This document shows positions 8,227-12,962 of a DNA stretch of 12,962 nt, piece after piece. Location: the NCBI GenBank assembly GCA_046706685.1, contig JBJKPE010000032.1, forward strand, positions 1-12,962, in the 5' to 3' direction. Every line of letters begins with the position of its first letter. Position 1 is the first letter of the stretch. Origin of the DNA: JARRRD01 sp046706685. GTDB lineage: Bacteria; Nitrospirota; Thermodesulfovibrionia; Thermodesulfovibrionales; UBA6898. Under the pieces are notes generated by a model, which was not told the origin of the DNA, did not search any database, and worked only from the letters and a program-made list of their open reading frames with translations. The position numbers and the translations under genes were made by a program.

Positions 8227-8424
8227 TTACGCGCCTGACGACCTTCTGCGGGGTATCACATCCAGCTTTTTTTCAGTACCTCCGAGTCTCGCAAGCCTCT
8301 TACCGCTTTCCTTTGCGATAAGGGCTTCAAGCCCAAGTCTTACAAGAGATGTCTTTTCCTTTATCCCGGTCAGCTTTGATGCTCTTTCAAGTAATTTGTC
8401 TTCTATGTTGAGTGTAGTCTTCAT
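8227..8424 (-). CDS. vapB: VapB-type antitoxin
   Basis: This 65-aa antitoxin has an N-terminal MKTTLNIEDKLLERA segment typical of the VapB family, in which this strand-helix region binds DNA. The C-terminus is basic (PRRRSSGA) and would wrap the toxin. I chose the third in-frame ATG (8422-8424) because GGAGG lies 6 nt upstream of it; a start at 8445 would add seven residues that include the ribosome site. The upstream region carries repeated TATGTAT words over a promoter, which fits autorepression by VapBC. Confidence 0.9.
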   Translation of the reverse strand: MKTTLNIEDKLLERASKLTGIKEKTSLVRLGLEALIAKESGKRLARLGGTEKKLDVIPRRRSSGA

Positions 8425-8448
8425 AAATTCCTCCATAAATATCATCTA

Positions 8449-8485
8449 TATGTATTAGTATGTATCTGTGGTATGTATTTATCAA
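8449..8485 (-). promoter_or_regulatory. Candidate vapBC promoter and operator
   Basis: On the minus strand TTGATA (8480-8485) is followed after 17 bp by CATACT (8457-8462). Overlying this are three copies of TATGTAT on the plus strand, at 8449-8455, 8459-8465 and 8472-8478, spaced 10 and 13 bp apart. Repeats that cover a promoter directly before an antitoxin gene are the usual layout for VapBC autoregulation. Confidence 0.5.
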
Positions 8486-8702
8486 GTCCTATTTAGTGCC
8501 TGATCAATCTCCTGGTGGGCTGACCGCCCGGGCGAAATCCTAAACTACAGTCTGAAAAACTTCCATCCCACTGCCCATGCAAGATCTGCAGCATCGCCTG
8601 CTGGATAAATCGAACAAATACGGTCGGTATGCCTAAAAGACGCTTCCCGCAGCCGGGCTTGGGTATCTCTACCCGTTTCACCGGCATTGGTTTGTACGTA
8701 GC
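8482..8702 (-). pseudogene. Fragment of a group II intron reverse transcriptase, frameshifted
   Basis: The minus strand encodes the early reverse-transcriptase region of intron-encoded LtrA-type proteins: YKPMPVKRVEIPKP, then GKRLLGIPTV, RFIQQAMLQIL and FSDCSLGFRPG. At about 8527 the frame shifts; one missing base restores RSAHQEIDQAL, the expected continuation, which ends at a TGA (8482-8484). Catalytic domains and maturase are absent, as are intron RNA ends. Family-typical residues are also changed, for example GCGK for GGGK and TVFVR for TVLDR, consistent with decay. An open frame of 84 codons starting at 8747 includes it, but its first residues read through the attC and are not RT-like. 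The fragment begins within about 10 bases of the attC core, so it forms the head of the vapBC cassette. Confidence 0.85.
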
Positions 8703-8816
8703 ATAAGCAGCGGGCCACAGCGGCCGGAATGGAAAACGAACCGGCATTATTCCCCGTCTGCCTAAAGAAGTTCCAAACAGAGGTTATTCCCGGTCAAGTG
8801 GAGCCTGTTGTTCGGT
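8701..8816 (-). repeat. Degenerate attC site of the 188-aa membrane-protein cassette
   Basis: The left core ACCGAAC (8810-8816, minus strand) extends to AAACCGAAC, the exact complement of the cassette's first bases (GTTCGGTTT at 9375-9383). After a 4-nt spacer, GGCTCCAC...ACCGGGAAT can pair with GGCCAC...GGCCGGAAT on the other side. The outer core reads CTTATGC instead of GTTATGC. The site is longer and weaker than its neighbours. The left core lies inside the last codons of the cassette gene. Confidence 0.5.
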
Positions 8817-9350
8817 TTCGAGTCGTCCTTTCCCTGTCAAAAATGTCGTAATGTATTTAGCTCCAAAGATCAGGCATAGAGAAATGAAAATGGTGACGCC
8901 AGGCCCGATGAAGTCTCGCGAGAAACTCACGCCCGCCGGTTGCGTTGCTGCAAATGGCGAACCCATTCTTACAGTTATGCGGCTTAGGGCAAAGACTTTG
9001 GCAAGACCACCCATATTTGTAGTAAAGACATAAATCCCAATAAGTATAATTCCGGATCGGAGCTTTCCATCTCCATATGAAGTCGCCGGCGAATTATCAT
9101 TGCCTGGAAGTTTTAATTTATCAGCTATCCATTCCGCCTTGAACAACAGTGGAAGTGCGCTGGCAATCTCAACTGCAATAGTAAAGGCAGTGATCAGGAT
9201 GACTGCGGTCTCAGATTCCCTGGGAAAGAAGTTATTGCCAGACGTCAGAAATGAAAAGAATAAGCCTGTGGAGTTCAGCAATGACATGATTACCTTATAC
9301 AGAAAGTAAAGGCCGAGGAGTTTTGAGCCTACAATGAACCATTCTCGCAT
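8784..9350 (-). CDS. Cassette-encoded membrane protein, unknown function
   Basis: The 188-aa protein has about four hydrophobic segments: near residues 8-32, 48-70, 97-118 and 146-168. A short polar tail (RLETEQQAPLDRE) follows. I recognise no family. GGGAGG lies 10 nt before the ATG, which supports the start. The cassette begins only about 30 bases upstream, at the core of the neighbouring attC. The final codons cover the left core of the gene's own attC, so the exact C-terminus may be an accident of cassette formation. Confidence 0.75.
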   Translation of the reverse strand: MREWFIVGSKLLGLYFLYKVIMSLLNSTGLFFSFLTSGNNFFPRESETAVILITAFTIAVEIASALPLLFKAEWIADKLKLPGNDNSPATSYGDGKLRSGIILIGIYVFTTNMGGLAKVFALSRITVRMGSPFAATQPAGVSFSRDFIGPGVTIFISLCLIFGAKYITTFLTGKGRLETEQQAPLDRE

Positions 9351-9376
9351 TTAATTTATGCCTCCCATTTAATTAA

Positions 9377-9466
9377 ACCGAACGTTCGCAGCCACCGGCG
9401 CGCGCGCTCAGACGCTCACCTGACACGAAGGCCGAGTGCGCGTCCGCGTGGGCTGCGGGGTTAGGC
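9377..9466 (-). repeat. attC site of the DUF2971 cassette
   Basis: This 90-bp site has left core GCCTAAC (9460-9466) and right core GTTCGGT (9377-9383). The arms GCAGCCCACG and GCAGCCACCGG pair with one unpaired base, followed by GC-rich pairing. The left core is the exact complement of GTTAGGC at the start of this cassette (10212-10218), which confirms the cassette limits. Confidence 0.82.
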
Positions 9467-9493
9467 CACATTCTCGTGAATCTGCACGTCGTG

Positions 9494-10204
9494 TCACTTG
9501 GTGGCCACAATGTTGTCGATTCTCTGTTTGACCGCGGGCATTAACCCCTTTCCACAGATAAGGCGCGTGATGTGTGACCCATCGATCCGAACCAGGACTT
9601 CCTGCTTTCGAGAAACGAACCGCACTTCTTCTTCAGCTGCCCAGCCTTCACTCGGCTTCGAGAGCAATGCGAGCGTGTAGACCTCGCGCACGTGGTTGCG
9701 GTCAAGAAACGCACGCATCAATTCGTCAATGTGGATTGACTTAGCGAATGAATACTGAATACGATAGAGCTGATTTTCGAGAAGTTCTGCGGGGACTTCG
9801 ATCTCGACACAAACTCCGGCACCATTGCCACCATAGCGCTGCCACAGCACTGAATTGTCTGGCGAGGTGCCAAGGCAAACGAGACCAATCTCATCGCGGC
9901 ATTGTTGAATCATGTCCTTGAAGATCGGTTCGGCCAGAGCTTCCAGCCGCCTGGCGGAAATGGCGGCTGCTGATCGTTCCAAGGCTTGCGCGTTCGTGCA
10001 GCCCATGACCCGAACAAGCAGGTCCGCAAGCAGCCTCTCGGTTACCGCAGACGCGGTGTAGTCACATTTCCACGCAAACTCTTCGGGATCGTTGAGGGTG
10101 TCCGGTCGCGCACACCAGAACACCTCCCGATGCAGCAATGTCTCCAACCGCCGAAATTCCTCCTCCGTGGGGTTCGATAAGTCGCGATACTTATATAGCT
10201 TCAC
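9494..10204 (-). CDS. DUF2971 domain protein
   Basis: This 236-aa protein matches the DUF2971 pattern throughout: LYKYRDL at the N-terminus, LNDPEEF (37-43), NSVLWQRYGGNGAGVCVEIE (117-136), and a late K..W..EEEVRFV block (183-197). The biochemical role of the family is not settled. Members often occur in accessory and defence-rich regions, so an anti-phage or stress role is possible but not shown here. The start is a GTG only about 13 bases after the cassette's first base, so it has almost no leader and no clear ribosome site. It is complete. Confidence 0.85.
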   Translation of the reverse strand: MKLYKYRDLSNPTEEEFRRLETLLHREVFWCARPDTLNDPEEFAWKCDYTASAVTERLLADLLVRVMGCTNAQALERSAAAISARRLEALAEPIFKDMIQQCRDEIGLVCLGTSPDNSVLWQRYGGNGAGVCVEIEVPAELLENQLYRIQYSFAKSIHIDELMRAFLDRNHVREVYTLALLSKPSEGWAAEEEVRFVSRKQEVLVRIDGSHITRLICGKGLMPAVKQRIDNIVATK

Positions 10205-10219
10205 CGTTGTGGCCTAACG

Positions 10220-10375
10220 AGTCTGTAGAATAAGTCCCTTTTTCAAAAATAGCCTAAAATTATGGGTCTCTTACCCCTTCGACAGCTTGAGATCGTTCAA
10301 CACAGAGCATTCTACGCAATCACTTTTTCCAATCACACCGCAACTTTTCTGTCAAGTGACTTATTCTACAGCTTC
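10220..10375. mobile_element. Small non-coding element with terminal inverted repeats (MITE-like)
   Basis: CTGTAGAATAAGTC (10223-10236) and its perfect complement (10358-10371) bound a 149-bp stretch with no credible ORF. The next bases inward match partly (CTT after one mismatch). AACG occurs on both sides (10216-10219 and 10376-10379) and could be a target duplication, although AAC is also the attC core, so this may be coincidence. The element separates the GIY-YIG attC from the start of the DUF2971 cassette. No transposase is present; mobilisation would need one elsewhere. Confidence 0.7.
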
Positions 10376-10466
10376 AACGCCGGGCATGAGGGGCGCGGGA
10401 GCACAGAGATACGAGTGAAAAAAAACGACAGCTAATCCCGCGACCCTCTCGATGCCTTTGTTGTGC
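10372..10466 (-). repeat. attC site of the GIY-YIG cassette
   Basis: This 95-bp site has left core GCACAAC (10460-10466), spacer AAAG, and arm GCATCGAGAGGGTCGCGGG. That arm pairs with GCATGAGGGGCGCGGG on the other side, leaving unpaired C, A and T on one arm. The outer core reads GTTGAAG. It lies directly at the edge of the inverted-repeat element. Confidence 0.8.
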
Positions 10467-10470
10467 ATTT

Positions 10471-11184
10471 CTATGCATTAATGTACCGAATAGGATTTTG
10501 GCCGCCTTTCCCAACCGAAAAGCCTACATATTCATCTCGTATGTCGTCAGCTACTCCTCCTGAGAACTCCCACCTGCCTCTGCTTTTAAAATCGGCTGAA
10601 TCTCTCGTTTTGTATTCTAGTGTTCCAGAAGGATACCAATCTTGAATACGGTAGACTTCACGCACTACACCTTGATATACAGCCATTGCATATTCTGCGT
10701 TATTTCTGCGCAAACCTACAACCCATATGCCCCGCGTTGCCTCATATAATTCAAGGGGCGTCATATTACTTCGATAAAGTTGATTGATAGTAATTAGAAT
10801 TGTTTTGTGACGAACTGTAACCGGCTTTGCATTGAACATAGCAATAACCTCCTGAAGTGTGATTCGGCCAAAACTGTTTTTATGGTAGCCAGAAGCGATG
10901 TTAGTAAGGCTTGCCTTGCCTAATAAATCTATTGCTGCTGCCTCTACTAAAGCAGCATCCAATTCCGAGAGGCCATACCTTAATATATCGATCTGTGGTT
11001 TGTTTCCGCTTTGAATAATTTCACGGATTCTTGTGACTTTTTCTGTTTCTGCTTGATCGTCAAGATGTGAGAAAAGGCGATTTCCTTTTCCTTTTCCAAT
11101 ATAGAACGGTTCTCCGTTTCGAGGGTCAATATAAACGTATACGTATGATTTTAGTAATTCAGTGATGTCGTCTGTAAATGTCAT
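10471..11184 (-). CDS. GIY-YIG nuclease with an unassigned C-terminal domain
   Basis: The 237-aa protein has an N-terminal GIY-YIG endonuclease domain. YVYVY (14-18) and YIG (28-30) form the two namesake strands, Arg36 follows in GKGKGNRLFSH, Glu81 lies in the helix ALVEAAAIDLLG, and Asn95 in LTNIASGY; this resembles LEM-3-like GIY-YIG proteins. Residues from about 150 on (GIWVVGLRRNNAEYAMAVYQ, then RWEFSGG, ending GQNPIRYINA) look like a separate compact domain. I cannot name it, but it might bind modified nucleic acid. The ATG lies about 16 bases into the cassette. A role in restriction or repair is inferred from the fold only. Confidence 0.85.
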   Translation of the reverse strand: MTFTDDITELLKSYVYVYIDPRNGEPFYIGKGKGNRLFSHLDDQAETEKVTRIREIIQSGNKPQIDILRYGLSELDAALVEAAAIDLLGKASLTNIASGYHKNSFGRITLQEVIAMFNAKPVTVRHKTILITINQLYRSNMTPLELYEATRGIWVVGLRRNNAEYAMAVYQGVVREVYRIQDWYPSGTLEYKTRDSADFKSRGRWEFSGGVADDIRDEYVGFSVGKGGQNPIRYINA

Positions 11185-11194
11185 TTTTATCTAT

Positions 11195-11285
11195 GAACAA
11201 CGAGGCGCGTCACCCGCGCGGGCAAGTACCTTTGCCAAAATCAAACCAACATTATTCCGCGTCGGTGTGGACGCTTTTGTTGTGC
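11195..11285 (-). repeat. attC site of the Ntn-hydrolase cassette
   Basis: This 91-bp site has left core GCACAAC (11279-11285), spacer AAAA, and arm GCGTCCACACCGACGCGG. That arm pairs with GCGTCACCCGCGCGGG after the 5-nt spacer GAGGC and outer core GTTGTTC (11195-11201). A 15-base stretch at 11270-11284 is identical to one in the next site at 12269-12283. Confidence 0.85.
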
Positions 11286-11291
11286 GGTCTT

Positions 11292-12131
11292 TTATTGTAT
11301 TTCTTTGCATTCTGGTTTATGTTGAATCCATTCGGCTTTACGATCAGTTATGCGGAGGATGTCAATCGGTGGGCCAACAGCATCTGGGTGAGCAATAATC
11401 TCCCACGTGATCCACTTATTGATAACTTCCTCAATTCTGTCAATATTAAGGGAACTAGGCCGTTTTTCCAAAATAACTTCATGCGCCCCATAGAGAATAA
11501 CTTGTACTTTACCTGGAGTGAGCAGGTTGATGTCATTCATAGGAGTAACAGCAAGAACAACCGGTTCTTCGCACTTTGTTGTTATTCTGAACTCACGACC
11601 ATAAAGAACTGGGACAGCATGGTCAACGCCCGCAATTATGACCGACAATGTTGGTTTGTCCCCCTCAACAAATCTTCTACAGAAAGCAACGGGATCATTT
11701 TGTCGTGTAATCTCCAATATTTTAGTCAAGGTATCCCGCGTAATGGATTCAAAAGTTTCGACCTTCTTAGCAATGGGAGCGTTCATCAACTCAATTTCTG
11801 CGATAATTTTATAGATATTGAATGCTTCTTTCTTAATGGGGCTGTGCGGAACATTAAGAATGTCCCACATAATTATTGGATAGCCAGCGAAAGCAAAGAA
11901 CACATCACCGGCCTGACTAATTTTGCAGCGCTTAGAGGAATCGCCGATTTTGCTGTCAGCCCCGATGAAAACACTTTTTTCTGTTCTTATTGCAACAACT
12001 GTAGTAGCCGCAGATATGCTGATACTAAAGAAGAACGTAAAGATGAGAGCAACCAAAGAGGAACATATCTTCAAATTGATACCATTCATAAAGACGTTGA
12101 TATAAGTCGTGATGGAATTCATTGGTATCAT
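11292..12131 (-). CDS. Exported proteasome-like Ntn hydrolase (predicted)
   Basis: The 279-aa protein starts with a hydrophobic signal peptide (about residues 20-40, ending SISISAA) followed directly by TTVVAIRTEKSVFIGADSK. Such an opening resembles mature HslV and proteasome beta subunits. With Thr43 as residue 1, an Asp falls at position 17 and a Lys at 28 before VFFAFAG, echoing Thr1, Asp17, Lys33 and the following strand of the family. Signal peptidase cleavage after Ser-Ala-Ala would expose the threonine nucleophile. The rest (about 235 residues) is ordinary mixed alpha/beta sequence. The true start is uncertain: Met1, Met4 and Met15 are all possible, and none has a strong ribosome site. 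The long plus-strand ORF opposite is a shadow. Confidence 0.75.
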   Translation of the reverse strand: MIPMNSITTYINVFMNGINLKICSSLVALIFTFFFSISISAATTVVAIRTEKSVFIGADSKIGDSSKRCKISQAGDVFFAFAGYPIIMWDILNVPHSPIKKEAFNIYKIIAEIELMNAPIAKKVETFESITRDTLTKILEITRQNDPVAFCRRFVEGDKPTLSVIIAGVDHAVPVLYGREFRITTKCEEPVVLAVTPMNDINLLTPGKVQVILYGAHEVILEKRPSSLNIDRIEEVINKWITWEIIAHPDAVGPPIDILRITDRKAEWIQHKPECKEIQ

Positions 12132-12188
12132 TTCAGTGAAGCACCATGTTTAAGGAATTTACCATTGTATGATGAATATTAATCTGCT

Positions 12189-12284
12189 GCACAACGAGGT
12201 GCGTAACCCGCGCGGGGGCAACTACAAAAAAGGCGAAAAACATGGCGGCTAAGCCCCGCGGCGGTGTTGACGCTTTTGTTGTGT
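12189..12284 (-). repeat. attC site of the 153-aa protein cassette
   Basis: This 96-bp site has left core ACACAAC (12278-12284), spacer AAAA, and arm GCGTCAACACCGCCGCGGGG. That arm pairs with GCGTAACCCGCGCGGGG after the 5-nt spacer GAGGT and outer core GTTGTGC (12189-12195). It is one of the clearest attC sites here, including a single unpaired C on one arm. Confidence 0.88.
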
Positions 12285-12293
12285 GCGGCTGTG

Positions 12294-12755
12294 TCATTTT
12301 TCCGTAAATTTCAATATTTTATTTATTCTGTCATTAAACAGTTTAAATCTTTCTTTTTCATCGCCCAGTGCATAATCGAGAAAGTAAACGCTAGAAACGC
12401 CTTCTCTTTGGTGGGATTGATGATATTCTTCCCATGCCTCTTGATATGCACTTTGCTCGTCAGGCGAAATGAAGGGGCGGAACTTTTCAAGAGCAACGGA
12501 TTGCGGGATAAGTTCGTCTCTGAGCATGTCGTTGATAAGATTGGCATCGCTGAGAACTTTAAATTTAGCAATGGCCGGAGCGAAGGCAGCGCGGAACTCA
12601 GCGGCAGCTCTGTTGAATTCCGTGAGTTGGATAATTCGCACGTCGTTTTGGTGCGTTTGCTGAATCAACAACTTGGAAAGGAAATAGGTAATAAGTGCGC
12701 CGACAATAGTGAACCCGCCCGCAATGAGTGCTATTTCATAGGCACTAAGAATCAA
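12294..12755 (-). CDS. Membrane-anchored hypothetical cassette protein, N-terminus probably truncated
   Basis: The 153-aa reading has one N-terminal membrane segment (about residues 7-30, IALIAGGFTIVGALITYF) and then a charged helical cytosolic region (FRAAFAPAIAKFKVL, LEKFRPFI, QEAWEEYHQSH). I recognise no named family, though small anchored helical proteins of this type are common integron cargo. Its start would be a TTG at 12753-12755 with at best a weak GAGG 11 nt upstream. In the same frame, 24 codons upstream, is an ATG close to the cassette start, separated only by one TAA, so the gene may have lost its original N-terminus to a nonsense change. Confidence 0.65.
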   Translation of the reverse strand: MILSAYEIALIAGGFTIVGALITYFLSKLLIQQTHQNDVRIIQLTEFNRAAAEFRAAFAPAIAKFKVLSDANLINDMLRDELIPQSVALEKFRPFISPDEQSAYQEAWEEYHQSHQREGVSSVYFLDYALGDEKERFKLFNDRINKILKFTEK

Positions 12756-12782
12756 TTTTGGACTGCCCTCATTCTGGGGTGG

Positions 12783-12827
12783 TTAGTCGGCATCATCATC
12801 GCTGTTATTATTATTTATGTCGTTCAT
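12783..12827 (-). pseudogene. In-frame 5' fragment of the 153-aa cassette gene, ended by TAA
   Basis: An ATG (12825-12827) about 12 bases into the cassette opens a polar 14-codon stretch (MNDINNNNSDDDAD) that stops at TAA (12783-12785). The same frame then continues without another stop as PPQNEGSPKLILSAYEIAL into the downstream protein. The polar opening followed by a membrane segment reads like one intact gene with a single premature stop. It could instead be a short leader peptide. Confidence 0.5.
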
Positions 12828-12833
12828 ATTTGC

Positions 12834-12926
12834 ACACAACGGGACGGCTGACCCGCCGGGGCAACCAGCCCCCGCCAAAACCAAACCAGCTTTAATCCCG
12901 GTCGGCCGTCAAGCCGGTTGTTATAC
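12834..12926 (-). repeat. attC site of the cassette that continues beyond the window
   Basis: This 93-bp site has left core GTATAAC (12920-12926), spacer AACC, and arm GGCTTGACGGCCGACCGGG. That arm pairs with GGCTGACCCGCCGGGG beside the outer core GTTGTGT (12834-12840). Its inner region resembles the vapBC attC (shared CGGTCGGC and a CCGCCGGRGCAACCA word). Confidence 0.83.
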
Positions 12927-12962
12927 GTGTCTTCATTTTTCACGGCGCAAATGTAGCAAGCA
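12927..12962 (-). other. 3' end of the next cassette, gene not identifiable
   Basis: Only 36 bases remain upstream of the last attC. One minus-strand frame ends in TGA within this stretch (reading LLHLRREK) and would suit a gene stop just before an attC, but other frames also close or stay open here. The piece is too short to call a gene. Confidence 0.3.

Larger units (their letters stand above)
7765..12962 (-). mobile_element. Integron gene-cassette array (no integrase in window)
   Basis: Short minus-strand genes alternate with seven attC-like palindromes, each following a stop codon by a few bases or overlapping it. This is the hallmark of integron cassettes. In several cassettes the core bases at the start match the left core of the cassette's own attC, as expected for excised and reinserted circles: TTAGGC with GCCTAAC for the DUF2971 cassette, and GTTCGGTTT with AAACCGAAC for the 188-aa cassette. 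Cassettes are roughly 640-1000 bp. The reading direction places any attI and intI beyond 12962 and makes 7765 the distal end. The attC arms differ considerably between cassettes, suggesting varied origins. Confidence 0.88.

Noticed and set aside
9377..9466. GC-rich palindrome considered as a terminator
   Set aside because: It lacks a T-run on either strand and its cores match the cassette boundaries, so attC explains it better.
10220..10375. Inverted-repeat element considered as a non-coding RNA gene
   Set aside because: The only strong structure is the pairing of its two ends; I see no promoter or terminator specific to it.
11178..12182. Plus-strand ORF of 334 codons covering a whole cassette
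   Set aside because: It runs through the attC at 11195-11285, is antisense to the signal-peptide Ntn-hydrolase gene, and has no recognisable domain. All other cassette genes are on the minus strand.
12264..12851. Plus-strand ORF of 195 codons
   Set aside because: It begins in one attC and ends in another, is opposite the 153-aa cassette gene, and shows no family features beyond chance hydrophobic stretches.
7765..12926. Repeated palindromes considered as a CRISPR array
   Set aside because: The units are about 90-116 bp, differ in sequence, and are separated by gene-sized DNA, not by uniform short spacers.
1..12962. tRNA, rRNA and integron integrase genes
   Set aside because: I looked for cloverleaf-like segments and for a tyrosine recombinase on both strands and found none.

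Overview
The window has two halves. Positions 1-7704 look like stable bacterial chromosome: a Sec-translocon operon read on the minus strand (yajC, secD and the first codons of secF), a polytopic membrane protein, a LipM/LplA-type lipoate-pathway enzyme, a membrane-anchored MA-type metallopeptidase and a P2-type cation ATPase. Signal peptides, SecDF-YajC and the lipoyl enzyme suggest a Gram-negative bacterium. A Desulfobacterota- or Nitrospirota-like anaerobe is my guess from general gene style only; no taxonomic marker is present.

Positions about 7765-12962 are an integron gene-cassette array with every cassette gene on the minus strand. I find seven attC-like sites of about 90-116 bp. Each is an imperfect palindrome with a GTT/AAC core at both ends (degenerate in the two most distal), a 4-nt spacer on one arm and a 5-nt spacer on the other, and unpaired extra bases on one arm. 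They separate short, mostly unknown genes: vapBC (preceded by a group II intron reverse-transcriptase scrap), a 188-aa membrane protein, a DUF2971 protein, a GIY-YIG nuclease, an exported proteasome-like Ntn hydrolase, and a 153-aa membrane-anchored protein whose N-terminus is cut by an in-frame stop. A further cassette begins past the right edge. No integrase gene is visible. Given the gene orientation, intI and attI would lie beyond 12962; if they are absent there, this is an integrase-less attC cluster.

The array's distal end abuts the ATPase gene and looks old: the last two attC sites have damaged right-hand cores. A small element with 14-bp perfect terminal inverted repeats sits exactly at the junction of the GIY-YIG and DUF2971 cassettes.

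The chromosomal genes work in ordinary envelope, export and cofactor roles. The cassette genes are independent cargo: one toxin-antitoxin stabiliser, two plausible nucleic-acid or defence genes, and the unusual exported Ntn hydrolase, which is the most interesting single gene here.
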